Positions 23,557 through 35,269 of a stretch of 64,000 bases of DNA are shown here, piece by piece. Origin of the DNA: Xylaria sp. FL1777 (Eukaryota > Ascomycota > Sordariomycetes > Xylariales > Xylariaceae); NCBI GenBank assembly GCA_022578965.1, contig MU400687.1:22492-86491 (forward strand). Direction: 5' to 3'. Within the stretch, counting starts at the first letter, position 1; each line of letters begins with the position of its first letter. A program made the position numbers and the translations under genes. The notes beneath the pieces are model-generated. The model did not search any database. It was not told the DNA's origin and saw nothing but the letters and a program-made list of their open reading frames with translations.

Positions 23557-24720
23557 ATGGGTGGCAAGAAGCGCAAGCACCCCGATGTCGAGGAGCTCCT
23601 TAACCGCCCCTGGTGCTACTACTGTACGCGTTCTCTGCTGTGTGCATATGGAACTGGACTCTGACTGTGCTGCAGGCGAAAGAGACTTCGAGGATTTGAA
23701 GCTATTAATCTCACACCAAAAAGCGAAGCATTTTAAATGCGACAGGTGTGGTCGGCGATTGAACACAGCCGGAGGTATGGAACCGTAACTTCGCCTACTG
23801 AACCTTGAGCGTAATCGGCTGACAAACATCTCGTCTAGGTCTGTCTGTCCATATGAACCAAGTCCATAAGGAGTCACTATCGTCCGTCGAAAATGCGCTT
23901 CCCAACAGACAAGGTCTCGATGTCGAGATCTTCGGTATGGAGGGTATTCCAGAGGATATAGTCCAGCAACACAACCAACGGATCATACAGAACTTTTACC
24001 AAGCGCAAGCCGAGCGTTACGCCGCTACCGGAAACCCTCCTCCCGGCCAGAGCGATAAGCGGCCCGCTAAGAAGATCAAGGCTGAGACGCCGGAAGAGAT
24101 CAAGAAGCGCTTAGCGGAGCACCGAGCCCGGCTGGCTGGGCAAAAGAACGCGAATGGAGGCAGCGCTACGCATACACCTCCCCAAGGATTACCCGATGGG
24201 CACAGCCCTGGGCAAAGCGCATCACCTGGTGCCTTTGTATGTTATTATGCGGACCTATGTATTGTTCCAATACTAACCAAGTTACTAGAATTCCCCGTTC
24301 CACCCACCCGGTACTCAATATCCTGGGTATCCGAACCAACCACAATACCCTCATGCATACCCTCCCTCAAATCTTCCATCTCGACCTGGAAGCAACGTCC
24401 CCGCTGCCTCGGGTCTTCCCCAACGGCCTGGACAGCCTGGCTGGCCAGCTAATGCGTCCGCAGTTGAGGAGCTCGTGTCAAGCGCCGCGCCACAGCAAGG
24501 CGATGATATCGACCAGCTGATCAGAATGGCTGAGGCTGGCATCCGGCCACCGAAGAAGTCAGAAACTCCTGCCGCTACGGAGGAAGTGGCGCAGGAGAAG
24601 AAGTCGAAGAAGGACAAGGACAAGAATGTACAGATGATTTACGAGGACGAGCTCAGCCCGGAGGAGAGAATGGCTATGATGCCGAGATATGCTTTTAACC
24701 CCGAAGCCGCGGCTGCTTAG
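23557..24720 (+). CDS. BuGZ/ZNF207-type C2H2 zinc-finger protein
   Basis: Homologue of the zinc-finger protein BuGZ (ZNF207), which in animals binds microtubules and the checkpoint protein Bub3; the fungal role is less clear. Four exons, 23557-23623, 23676-23774, 23839-24236 and 24289-24720, give 331 aa. The intron before exon 4 has a TACTAAC branch site. The protein begins MGGKKRKHPDVEELLNRPWC. Two tandem C2H2 fingers follow: C20, C23, H36, H41 and C44, C47, H60, H65. The linker is short, as in the family. The middle is Pro/Gln/Tyr-rich low complexity (QYPGYPNQPQYPHAYPP), matching the disordered, phase-separating part of BuGZ. The C-terminus has EELVSSAAP then IDQLIRMAEAGIRPP, and ends in a conserved Met/Tyr-rich motif (MIYEDELSPEERMAMMPRY). 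Confidence 0.9.
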
Positions 24721-27353
24721 GTCGGAGGGCGGGGAGCGTGATGTGTATGATAAAAAATTGTGGTATGGATGGACTGACCATTGAGCGCTTTATCACTCGA
24801 CTGGGAACCGAGTATAAGCGTCGTTGGGAAAGGTATTACGGTGCAAATACACGGCAGAATCACGCTATACCACCAGATATTTGAGCGTCGGTAATACCAT
24901 GCTTCTCTATAAGTAAGACGCTTTACGTCAGCTAGAGGTGATGCTAGTGTATACATTGCCTAGATAGAAGGAGCGTTATCTAGCAATAATTCAAACTCAA
25001 GCTCAGATAAATTTGATAATATTTACTTCGTTATTTCTAGCTATCCTGTAGGCAACCGCGGATTAAAGCCGGCAAGCATTAAGCTAAACACTTGATATCT
25101 TATAGTGCAGGTTGATAATGACGTGGACATCCTAGGACCTATCCATCACAGAGGAAGGGGGCTATAGTATTATAACAGTCCTATCTTATTTATTGCCCTC
25201 TTGAGGTTTACAATTGAGCTCACTTCCCTTTGGCCCTGCTAGGTATTTCTATAGCATAATCGTAACGTTGTAAGTACTACCGATGCATTCCTACTGCAGG
25301 TATTGCTTACCTACGTGTATACTACGTAGAACATGTCTTTCTACATGTAAGTATGTGAGGTAGGCATACAGGTAGGTATTTTATATTGCACCATATATAC
25401 CGGTATATATACCTACTTTGTAAATACTGCTATACACAAACACTGCGACTATGTATTTCATTATGTAAAGGCAATTGATGAGCTCCATATTTTTAAAAGA
25501 GAGGGATTAGAGTGAACTGCTATCCTGTAACCTTAACTAGGCCCAATGCTACACTGTGACGTTGATGTACTGGTATCTCATGGTCGTATAAGTGAGTTAT
25601 GGAGTGGAGCTTCACCCAAGTTGTGCCGAACAGTACTTGGATTGACTTTTTCGTACAAAGTTGTATCCTATCACGGCACAGGATCACATGCATGCTGCAT
25701 TCTGCGCTTTAACCGACAATATGATAGGGGGAAAAAAGAAAGGAATAAAGAAAAGAATCATGTTATGCGGTCAAGCTGTGGATCGTTTTATGGACCTTGT
25801 TTTGACTCTTTTTCACGGGTGCATGTGATTGCCGAGGCATAAAAGGAACCAAAGACAAGTAAGTGCATTAAGCATCTAAGTTTGGAGTAGGTAATTCCGC
25901 AGTACCACAGTTAACTGGAAAATGGAATTTGAGACCAGGTGAGAATGACTCGGTTTGTTACGGCATAACCAGGCTGGAAGCGCCGGTCAAAAGACTCATT
26001 GAACAATAGGACAAGCAAGAGTCAGTTAGTCACGAGCGAGTGTTCTGCTGCAGGCGGTTCAACAGTTGTACCCATCTAATATTGTCGGACAATTCGTGTC
26101 TGCTGAGCCAATTGGAACCAGCGCTGAACCTCGTGGGGCATGTCTTTGGATTGTCCTGCAGTAGGCACCCAAGGTACCGTAAGCAGTAGAAATACTTGCA
26201 TGAAAGTACTGTTATAGTTTCTTGTAGACAACCTATTGAAGCAGCCATCGCAATAGATTTGCATACAAAGCAAAATATAAATAAGACTGCCCATTAAAAG
26301 AAGTATCTGAGCTTTTCAATTGCCCTTTATTTTATTATTTATTATATACTTGCTGAATTTTTCGAGCTGTAATAAATCTACGAGTGATTTATTACTTGGA
26401 CAATATCTGCCATAGTACCTCTATGGTATGGAATATGGCTAATCTACATACCTAAAAATACCTATCCTCTAGGTACTGTATATTACCTGTATACCAGGCT
26501 ATACTACATCTACCGTTAATGATTCTTCCTCTTGGGCTCAAGCTGCATGTAATAGTGCTTGGCTACGTCACAATTAGAATAGGAATAGGAACTTACCGAT
26601 CCAAAACCCCCATCAAATGGGTTTTGGGGCTGCTGCTAGTCTAGCTATCATAGGAGACAGCAGGTAGGGCACCTCAACTGCTGACAAGCTTCTCCCCAGG
26701 TCAGGCGTCGTCGTCCCGCCTTGAGCAGCCTGTCATAGCTTTATTATTACCTATCTACCTACCTAAGTAGGTATTAACTTACTAAGTAAGTAGCTACAGC
26801 ACACTCCCTACCTACCATTACAACTACCGCTACAACCCGCGATCCTCCATTCCTCAGCTCGCGAACCTCATTTCCTCAATAACAATGCTGCCGTGCTTGC
26901 ACACAAACTCTGATCTGTGTATTTTGCTTAAGGCCACTTGGTAACAGCGGGCGCACAAAGTAGGTACATACTGAACGCCCATCTTGTCCTAACCTAAGTG
27001 TGTCCCGTCGAGCATCCCAAGCTCCGTCCCGCCTCAACAATTCCATCCTACTTACGGTACTTACATGCACACTGCTTACTTACACCGATGTGCCTTTGAT
27101 ATAGATAACATTGTACATACCCATTCGCATACGGAACATCCTTGCATAGCGAACGCATCCCTCGTCTCTTCTAACCGCCGCCGGTTGCGCTTCCGCTTCC
27201 GCACACCACCCAGTCTCGCAGTCTCGCGACCACCCTCACACATATACATACGTACACGGACACGCACTCTCTCTCTAACTTCCGTCCGTTCCCGTTCGCC
27301 CTGCTTCTCGGTATTGACCACCTCCCTCGCTCCATATCTCGCGGCCTTGAACG
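24721..27353. other. intergenic spacer, 2.6 kb
   Basis: No supportable gene. AT-rich patches (24.95-25.5 and 26.3-26.5 kb), TACCTA/TAGGTA words (for example 25.36 and 26.75 kb). The last 300 bases before the lipin ATG are C/T-rich with CACACATATACATACGTACACG-type microsatellite flavour, consistent with a leader. Confidence 0.5.
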
Positions 27354-29706
27354 ATGCAGTACGTTCGAAATATTAGCGATTCAGTGTCTACTGCCTGGAA
27401 TTCTATTAATCCCGCCACGCTGAGTGGTGCCATTGATGTTATAGTAGTTGAGCAAGAGAATGGCGACTTGTTCTGCTCGCCCTTTCACGTTCGCTTCGGC
27501 AAGTTCTCGCTATTGCGCCCGTACGAGAAGAAGGTTGAATTCAAGGTCAATGGCATTAAGCAGGAATATGCGATGAAACTAGGCGAAGGGGGGGAGGCCT
27601 TCTTCATTTTCGAGACCTCGGACAAGATCCCCCAGAGTTTGCAAACCTCTCCTCTCGTATCACCCGAGACTAGTCCGAGCCTTGCTCCCACAGAGCGGAC
27701 GGGTGTCCCCAACAACCTTCAGGAGCCTGACCTCTTGCAACTCGATGGTGAAGGCGCGAGGCGGAGGGAATCATCCATAACAAGGCCAGGACTTAATGTT
27801 CTCCCACCCCATCAGCTACGTTCAGGTTTGTTGCCACTACCTAGTAGCACAATGCATTGAGAGAAAGATTGCTAAGCTGTGTGGTATAGGTGTCTCCGCG
27901 CCTACTGTTTCTTCTCCCGAACTAGATGGAGGATATCCAAGTTCGAGGAACTGGCTTGACGTGCCAAACCGATCCAGATCTCCTAATGAGTCGGCCCCTT
28001 CTTCCGACTTGCGAGATCAGGACGAACCCGCCGACGAATCAAGTGGGGATAGCCCAACTCCCTCCCAGAGATCACGTAGCCCGCCGCCTCTTGGCCCACT
28101 TGAAGCTATACAGCGTGCGATGGCCCTTTCACAGGAGTTATCGGCTGTAAATATCCCGACTCGTGTAACAAATACGGGTGATCTGATGCTTGACATGGCC
28201 TCATACAAGGGAAGCGAGGAGGACGCTATCAAAGCAGAAATTATGGCGCGCAAAATTTTGTCCGAAGAGTTGCAAGGCGACTATGACATTGGCGCATTAT
28301 TTGGAATGGACGAGGAGGGCAACCTTTGGATATATAGCAGTGAAGAGGCAAAAGAAGCAGCTATGAAGAAGACTGTTGCATCCCTCCGACCAGCACCGAC
28401 GTTAGCAATCGACGCTGTTTCTGATCCTGGCTACGCCAGTGACGACTCGACAGCGTCTTCACGAGTTCCTATTCACCGCCGCAGCGAATCTGACGTTGGT
28501 CAAGGCTCAGTGCATACTCCGCCCACTACCCCAGGCTCGGCTTCCTCAACAAGCCACAGCCAGAGAAGCTACGCTAAAACCCTTCGTTTGACTAGTGATC
28601 AGTTGAAGGCGCTTAATTTAAAACCGGGCGAGAACTCCATGAGCTTTACCGTGAATCGGGCCACCTGCAACGCTAACATGTTTCTTTGGAGGCATGACAT
28701 CCCAGTGGTGATTTCAGATATTGACGGTACGATCACGAAGTCCGACGCACTTGGCCATGTATTGAATATGATTGGCCGTGATTGGACACACGCGGGCGTT
28801 GCAAAATTGTATAGTGACATCGCGGCAAATGGCTACAATATCATGTACCTGACGAGCCGATCGGTTGGGCAGTCTGACACCACAAGGGCCTATCTTAACG
28901 GTATTACCCAAGACGGCTACCGCCTACCGAAAGGTCCCACCATTCTCTCCCCAGACCGGACAATGGCTGCATTAAGACGTGAGATCTACTTGAGGAAGCC
29001 TCACGTATTCAAAATGGCGACGCTCCGTGATATTCGAAGTTTGTATGGGCCTGAAAACCACTGCTTCTACGCCGGATTTGGTAACCGTTTGACGGATCAG
29101 ATCTCGTACCGAACAGTGGACGTCCCACGAAATCGTATCTTCACAATCAACTCAAATGCAGAAGTCTCCTTAGACTTGTTGAGCTTAAACAAGCTGAAAC
29201 TCAGCTACGTCAACATGGGAGAGGTTGTTGATCATTATTTCCCGCCTGTTAGCACGTTGGTCAAGGGTGGTGGAGTAGAGTATACCGACTTCACGTTCTG
29301 GAGAGACATGCCACTGGAGTTGGATGAGTTCTCAGCTAGCGGCTCAGACACCCACAGCGATGGGGATGAAGAGGAGGACGAGGATGTAGGAGAGATGGGC
29401 GATAGCTTCCTTTCCCGCGGGGACGACGACGATGCTGATGCGGGGGACAGCGTTCGAAGTGGTGATTACGAAGATGAGGAGGATATGATAGACTCGGCGG
29501 TCTATGATAGACCTAACGACGCTGATGACGAAGATGGAGGGGATGAGGTGGACGAAAACGACGAGGATGAGGAGGAGACGATGGATTACAGCGAAGACGA
29601 AAACGATACCCTAGAAATCCAGCCGAGTCCGACTAAGGCAACGATACCGGACACGAACGCTCAGCTCATTACTGGAATGAAGAGCCTGGGGATCCAGAAG
29701 GATTGA
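27354..29706 (+). CDS. PAH1: phosphatidate phosphatase, lipin family
   Basis: Lipin-type Mg-dependent phosphatidate phosphatase (Pah1/Smp2; Ned1 in fission yeast). It converts phosphatidic acid to diacylglycerol for triacylglycerol and phospholipid synthesis, at the ER/nuclear membrane after dephosphorylation by Nem1-Spo7. Two exons, 27354-27825 and 27890-29706, give 762 aa. The N-LIP domain begins at the first residues (MQYVRNISDSVSTAWNSINP) and reads through about residue 100, with GDLFCSPFHVRFGK as its core. A long Ser/Pro-rich, phosphorylatable linker follows. The C-LIP/HAD catalytic motif is DIDGT at residues 434-438, then ITKSDALGH and SRSVGQSD. The tail (from about residue 665) is strongly acidic, as in Pah1. 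Complete; no missing catalytic residue seen. It is followed by a tail-to-tail neighbour, TAF9. Confidence 0.96.
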
Positions 29707-30503
29707 AAGTCTTAACAACATTGAAGAAACCTTGCAAGCTGATCTGCCTAATCGCATATTAGCTTCGAAATATCACGACAGGCACGCACCATGTCGTAAT
29801 TCATGTCACAAATGGATAGGGAACTTTGCTGGGTAACATGTGGTGTCACTTAGGCGGCCCTGCATTGGAATCTCCCTGTCTACTGTTGTGAAGCTAACCG
29901 TCAAGCTGAGCTGATAGCTCTTGAGGCATCATTGGCTATCTTGGCTCTCGCTCTCCCAATCTTGCATAGCGACGGCGTCTTTTTGATTTCTTTTACTGGG
30001 GACTCAAATTGTCTCTTGGTCTGTTGGGTAAGCCGCGTCTTGACCGGGTAAATAAGTAGTCAAGAAGCGAAATAAATCTCTAGATAGACAGAATAATGTA
30101 CAATCGCGACAATCTGACTATCACTCCCCGTTTCACCTCATACGCCGCTAGTTGGAGATGTGAATTGATAACCTGCTATAGCAGGGGGGAATGTAGGAAT
30201 TGGTCGAGAAGCATAACTGACCCATTGTCTGCTTTCCGCCAGGAAATAGACAAATCTGTTGTGTATCGCGTCAGGAAATTTAGTGCTGATTCTTTTACGT
30301 GATGTAACGTATGGGTTGAAAAACTCCTGAACCCTTTGAGAGAATGGTATCGTAGAATTTTGTCCTGGGACGCCAAACGCCGGTCCGTCCACCATGGCTT
30401 TGGAATGAAAATCGTTGGGGATACCCGACTCCGCGATTTAATCGAGAGAGTATGATGGGGAGGGCCTGCTCGTATGTTTCGTGCGATCGACGGAGCGAGT
30501 GCT
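29707..30503. other. intergenic between convergent PAH1 and TAF9
   Basis: About 800 bases between two gene ends. No coding frame with any support; presumably two 3' UTRs and terminators. Confidence 0.55.
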
Positions 30504-31415
30504 TCACTCCATGCCCTCCATATCTTCGTCGCCCATGTCGTCGCCAAGGAACTCGTCGAGTCCACCGCCGTCCTCGTCCTCGTCCTCGCCCTCGCCGCCC
30601 TCCTTCCTCTTCTTCTTCTGGCCCTCGATGCCCTCCATCGCATCGGACCCGTCCCCGTCTTCCCCCTCGTCCTCGCTGCCGTCGTCGGACCCGCCCTCGG
30701 CACCACCCCAGCGATCCCGCAGGCCCCAGCTCTGCCCGCTGAGGACGAAGCGCTCGTTGGGCAGGCGCACACCCCACTCGTAGGCCAGGATGCGCGGCAG
30801 CGCGACCTTGTTGCGCTCGCGCGCGAGCTCCTGCAGCCACTCCTTGCTGGCGCCGCCGCCCCCGACCCCGCCCCCGACACCCCCGCCGCCGCTGCCACCA
30901 CCCCCCGAGCCCCCGCGGAACTGGTACGCCTGGCGGCTCGCGATGGCGATGTTGACCGCGTTCGTGCTCACCGTCGCGTCGCCCCCGGGCGCCGCCGTCG
31001 GCACCGCCCCGCTCGACCCGCTCGGCCTGGCCCCCGCGTGCGACGTGTACGGGTCCCCCGTCAGGTGCAGAGCGTCGTTCAGGATGCTCGACGTGTGGCG
31101 ATACGCGAAGTCGAGGAGTAGGAGCGGCACGCGGTTGTCGAACGACGACACGCCCTGCGACGTTAGCAGGAGCTCGATCGTGCGCGCGTCGCGCGGCCGC
31201 GGCTCCTGCGTCGCTGTCGTCGGTGATGAGGGCCCCCCGCCGGCGGCTTGTGATGGGCCTGCTGTTGTCGTGGCTGTGACTTGGGTATTGGGGATTGTGG
31301 TGCTGCCGCTTGCTGTGGTGTTTTGCGTTGGCTGTGATTGAGGCTGTGTCTGAGATAGCGATGGGCCTGCTGAGGAGCTTGGCGGGATCCCGTTCGTCTG
31401 TGCTGTTGTCGCCAT
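30504..31415 (-). CDS. TAF9: TFIID/SAGA subunit TAF9
   Basis: Histone-fold subunit shared by TFIID and SAGA; it pairs with TAF6 and helps promoter recognition. Single exon, 303 aa from MATTAQTNG. An in-frame upstream ATG at 31535 would add 40 residues, but 31415 gives the usual family start. After a Ser/Thr/Gln/Pro-rich leader comes the histone fold: [16 protein letters not shown], then [22 protein letters not shown]. Next is a long Gly/Ser insert, then [19 protein letters not shown], the conserved TAF9 segment after the fold. The C-terminus is acidic with a basic KKKRK patch. The gene is very GC-rich, which opens false frames on all strands. Head-to-head with HIS4, separated by about 645 bp. 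Confidence 0.93.
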   Translation of the reverse strand: MATTAQTNGIPPSSSAGPSLSQTQPQSQPTQNTTASGSTTIPNTQVTATTTAGPSQAAGGGPSSPTTATQEPRPRDARTIELLLTSQGVSSFDNRVPLLLLDFAYRHTSSILNDALHLTGDPYTSHAGARPSGSSGAVPTAAPGGDATVSTNAVNIAIASRQAYQFRGGSGGGGSGGGGVGGGVGGGGASKEWLQELARERNKVALPRILAYEWGVRLPNERFVLSGQSWGLRDRWGGAEGGSDDGSEDEGEDGDGSDAMEGIEGQKKKRKEGGEGEDEDEDGGGLDEFLGDDMGDEDMEGME

Positions 31416-32060
31416 GGTCGCGATGGCCGCTGCTGGAGAATGGGGGATGTGTGCTGGCGACTGGAATCGATCGCTGTGCACTGGCGCGTAAGGTTGGTGA
31501 TGCGCTGCGATGGCGAGGTAGCTGGCGCTTTGCACTCGGATGCGGCAAGATGGTATTAGATTAAGATAACGTCATCCGATGTTGAATGATGTGTTTGGTC
31601 TCGTCGGCAGATATTAAGATGGAATTTGTGAGCTGTCTGGAGTTTGGAGAATCGGAATGGCAATGTTAAGGTTGAATTGAATTGTTGAAGCTTTACTCAG
31701 GAGGTTTAGGTAGCTCAGGCATACTAAGCGCCAGCCAGTGAGTGCAGCTGTACGTAGGTACCTACCTAATTGCCCTATCATATCTTAATCTTATCGTACC
31801 TTCTTATAGGGACAGGGGCATGGGATACATCAGGTTATGCATGGAGGGGCAATTTTAACCCCGCCATCATTGGTCCCAGCAAAAAGTTGAAAGCTGAGGC
31901 CGATTTAGGAACTTGACGTGGGTTTTGCATCATCTACTTTTTACTTAGGTAGATCCAACCCAATTTTCCTCCTTATTAATTTGACTCATTTCTAGTGTCA
32001 AAATAGAAGGTAGATATTTCCTGGATACTCCATATTCTGTATTCCCACGAGCCAATTGAC
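31416..32060. promoter_or_regulatory. shared divergent promoter of TAF9 and HIS4
   Basis: About 645 bp separate the two ATGs, so both genes probably use this region. It contains a TGACTCA element near HIS4 and a GTAGGTACCTACC palindrome at about 31755. Beyond the consensus match, no core promoter box is obvious. Confidence 0.6.
31982..31988 (+). promoter_or_regulatory. Gcn4/CPC1 binding site consensus
   Basis: Perfect TGACTCA, palindromic apart from the centre, 73 bp upstream of the HIS4 start codon. The bZIP activator Gcn4 (CPC1/CpcA in filamentous fungi) binds this sequence in amino-acid biosynthesis promoters during starvation. Position and neighbour make it a good functional candidate. 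Confidence 0.75.
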
Positions 32061-34790
32061 ATGGAAACGATCCTTCCACTGCCCTTTCTTATCTCTGTGG
32101 CCGTCCCGCCGGGATTGGCCTCGAGTGACGGCCTGACCCAAGAAGAGGTACCGTGTCTAGGCTGTGTCTTCTACGATGCGACTCCGGGTAATATAAGCGA
32201 GCTCCTCGAAATCCTGGGCAAGCACGGTGCCGAGCTCCAGATATTCTTCGACGCATCTGCGCTCGAGTCCCGAGATGACATCGTCTCGCTTTTGGATCAC
32301 GGTGCTCGTAAAGTCTTCGTTCAACCCCAGCGCTTACCCGACTTTACGGCATACGGGGACAGAGTTGCGCGGGTTGTCACGAAACTAAACGAGATCACTG
32401 GTACTGAAAAGCACCTGCTCCTCAAGGACTTCGAACAGCGGACTTGTGATGTCGCTGGTTTTTTAGCGTCTAGCAAGGCGGACAAGCTCCCGTCTCTCTT
32501 CCTTAAGCCCATATCAGATACCATCTACGACCATTTTGTGGACATCTGCGCACTGGTAAATGCAATTCCAGTTATACCATCTACGCAGTTGACTACGAAG
32601 AAGGATGAGGCAGATAAGAAACTATATATACCCAAATTGTTCTCGACATCCTGGAAGACAGACAGGCCAGACAAGTTACTGCCGACAGTCGTTTGCGACG
32701 AGCGAGGTATTGCACTGGGCTTGGTATATAGCAGTGAAGAGAGCGTGGCGGAATCTCTGCGAACACAGACGGGTGTATACCAAAGCCGAAAGCGCGGTCT
32801 GTGGTACAAGGGCGCTAGTTCTGGGGACACTCAAGAGTTAGTCAGGATATCAATGGACTGCGACAACGATGCGTTAAAGTTTATTGTTAAGCAGAAAGGT
32901 AGATTCTGCCATCTGGAACAATTTGGCTGTTTCGGTGAACTCAAGGGTGTTTCGAAGCTTGAGCAGACGCTCGTGTCGAGGAAGGTATCCGCGCCTGAGG
33001 GGTCATATACGAAAAGATTATTCTCTGACGAGAGATTATTACGGGCAAAGATCATGGAGGAGGCCGAGGAACTGTGTGATGCGAAAACACCTGATGAAGT
33101 CGCATTCGAAGCTGCTGATCTGATATATTTCGCCTTGACTAAAGCTGTTAGTGCCGGGGTCAGTCTTGCTGATATCGAGAGAAATTTAGACGCCAAGAGC
33201 TTAAAGGTCAAGAGGAGACCTGGAAATGCCAAGGGGGAATGGGCGAAGAAGGAGGGTATAGCCATCACCCCAGCCGAGACGGCAAAGGATGCCACTAAAC
33301 AATCATCCATACCGACAACGTCGACCCTGGCAACAGATAATCACACGAATTCAGATGCTGAAAGAATCATAATGAAGCGGGTAGATGTTAGCAAGGTTAG
33401 CGAAACTGAAGTGGATGATGTTTTAAGACGGCCATCTCAGAAGTCTGCGGAAACAATTATGGGCATCGTCACGCCAATCATAAACGATGTGCGACAGAAT
33501 GGCGACAAGGCGCTCCTATCTTACACGCATAGGTTCGAGAAGGCAACTTCGTTGACATCGCCCGTCATTAAAGCTCCATTCCCTCAAGAATTGATGAACC
33601 TCGCGCCTGAGACTATTAAAGCCATTGACATCTCTTTCGAAAACATTCGAAAGTTCCACGCCGCCCAGAAAGAAGAGAAACCACTCCAGGTGGAGACTAT
33701 GCCAGGTGTAGTATGCAGCAGGTTTTCACGTCCGATTGAGAGAGTAGGCTTGTATGTGCCAGGTGGTACAGCCGTTTTACCAAGTACCGCGCTCATGCTA
33801 GGTGTACCGGCAATGGTTGCGGGATGTAAAAAGATTGTACTTGCTTCCCCACCGCGAGCAGATGGCAGCATCACTCCTGAAATCGTGTACGTCGCTCACA
33901 AGGTTGGTGCGGAGAGTATTGTCTTGGCCGGCGGCGCACAAGCCGTTGCCGCCATGGCGTACGGTACCGAGAGCGTGAGCAAGGTAGACAAGATCCTAGG
34001 TCCAGGCAACCAATTCGTCACGGCGGCAAAGATGTACGTGAGCAACGACACTAATGCCGGTGTCAGCATCGACATGCCTGCCGGCCCGTCAGAGGTCCTA
34101 GTGATTGCGGACAAGGATGCGAATCCAGCCTTCGTAGCTTCGGATCTCCTCTCGCAGGCTGAGCACGGCGTCGACAGTCAGGTCGTTTGCATCGCTGTTG
34201 GTCTTGATGAGGTACAATTACAAGGCATCGAGAACGAGGTTCATAAGCAGGCCATGGCGCTACCGCGTGTGGATATCGTCAGGGGTGCCATCAACCACTC
34301 TGTGACGGTTCTCGTTCAGGATATTGACGAGGCCATGAAGATTAGCAACGCGTACGCGCCTGAACACCTGATATTACAGATCAAGGATGCCGAAAAGACC
34401 GTTGAAAAGGTCATGAACGCTGGAAGCGTGTTCATCGGACAGTGGACACCGGAAAGTGTTGGCGATTACTCGGCCGGCGTGAATCATTCCCTACGTACGT
34501 TTTATTTCTTCCTCTTTTTCCCCTTTCCCCCCTTTCCCCCCTTTCGTCCCGTTTCCCTCACTTATCCCACAGTTTGCCGACTAACACTTGTTCGCGAAGC
34601 TACCTACGGCTATGCTAAGCAGTACTCGGGCGTCAACCTTGGGTCGTTCGTCAAGCACATCACGAGCTCGAACCTCACAGCCGAGGGTCTGAAGAATGTC
34701 GGAAGCGCCGTCATGCAGCTAGCTAAAGTTGAGGAGCTCGAGGCACACAGGCGTGCTGTTGAGATCAGACTCAGCACACTTGGTCAATAA
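32061..34790 (+). CDS. HIS4: histidine biosynthesis trifunctional protein
   Basis: Fusion enzyme doing steps 2, 3 and the last two oxidations of histidine synthesis: PR-ATP pyrophosphohydrolase, PR-AMP cyclohydrolase and histidinol dehydrogenase. Exons 32061-34494 and 34600-34790 give 874 aa. The N-terminal part (1 to about 230) is the fungal-specific leader. The cyclohydrolase region is near 244-300 (RGLWYKGASSGD, CDNDALKF, HLEQFGCFG). The pyrophosphohydrolase helix region begins at about 314 (KIMEEAEEL, EAADLIYF). Histidinol dehydrogenase begins at about 438, with YVPGGTAVLPS (about 565), DKILGPGNQFVTAAK (about 645), DMPAGPSEV (about 670) and SQAEHGVDSQ (about 697). The 105-nt intron is a multiple of three without stop, so an unspliced read-through frame exists; splicing restores PTYGYAKQYSGV. 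Likely under general amino-acid control. Confidence 0.97.
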   Translation: METILPLPFLISVAVPPGLASSDGLTQEEVPCLGCVFYDATPGNISELLEILGKHGAELQIFFDASALESRDDIVSLLDHGARKVFVQPQRLPDFTAYGDRVARVVTKLNEITGTEKHLLLKDFEQRTCDVAGFLASSKADKLPSLFLKPISDTIYDHFVDICALVNAIPVIPSTQLTTKKDEADKKLYIPKLFSTSWKTDRPDKLLPTVVCDERGIALGLVYSSEESVAESLRTQTGVYQSRKRGLWYKGASSGDTQELVRISMDCDNDALKFIVKQKGRFCHLEQFGCFGELKGVSKLEQTLVSRKVSAPEGSYTKRLFSDERLLRAKIMEEAEELCDAKTPDEVAFEAADLIYFALTKAVSAGVSLADIERNLDAKSLKVKRRPGNAKGEWAKKEGIAITPAETAKDATKQSSIPTTSTLATDNHTNSDAERIIMKRVDVSKVSETEVDDVLRRPSQKSAETIMGIVTPIINDVRQNGDKALLSYTHRFEKATSLTSPVIKAPFPQELMNLAPETIKAIDISFENIRKFHAAQKEEKPLQVETMPGVVCSRFSRPIERVGLYVPGGTAVLPSTALMLGVPAMVAGCKKIVLASPPRADGSITPEIVYVAHKVGAESIVLAGGAQAVAAMAYGTESVSKVDKILGPGNQFVTAAKMYVSNDTNAGVSIDMPAGPSEVLVIADKDANPAFVASDLLSQAEHGVDSQVVCIAVGLDEVQLQGIENEVHKQAMALPRVDIVRGAINHSVTVLVQDIDEAMKISNAYAPEHLILQIKDAEKTVEKVMNAGSVFIGQWTPESVGDYSAGVNHSLRTFYFFLFFPFPPFPPFRPVSLTYPTVCRLTLVREATYGYAKQYSGVNLGSFVKHITSSNLTAEGLKNVGSAVMQLAKVEELEAHRRAVEIRLSTLGQ

Positions 34791-35269
34791 AAGGCGTAGC
34801 TTTTGAAGATTAATTAAAATACGGAAATTGGGGGCTTGGGCTTGTATATTGGAGATGGCATGGCAAATCACTAGGTGTGTTCTTTTTCTAAAGCTTTGTA
34901 CTGTGTTGGATCGTGGCACTGTCGACGGAAAAGGGGATATTGACCCACTTACTCTTAAAAATGTAGATGTATTGGTATAATGACTTTGGAACTGCATCAT
35001 ACCACACTATGAAAGTTTGTTCTTATATCGATTTTCAGAACACAAATCAACAATTTTTTGTTATTCGGCCCCTAGACTGATACCTGTCCCAAATCAAAAA
35101 CATAGGAAGCCCCGAAGTGAGAGAACGCCGGTAGTATGGGGGGGTATCATTTTTGTGCTCGAAGCCTCGACCGAATCGCATGCCGGACGCCGTTATGTAC
35201 ATCTATGTTTTCGATACCCCTAAAAATATACATGTGCGATATAATATGCATCGCCAACAAAACGTCTCT
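34791..35269. other. intergenic between convergent HIS4 and rhodopsin-like gene
   Basis: About 480 bases joining two 3' ends. No coding support; presumably 3' UTRs and terminators. Confidence 0.55.

Noticed and set aside
30295..31548. Long 417-aa minus-strand and 215-aa and 183-aa plus-strand frames over TAF9
   Set aside because: Shadow frames caused by very high GC; full of Arg/Gly/Pro runs. The TAF9 frame has the real domain.
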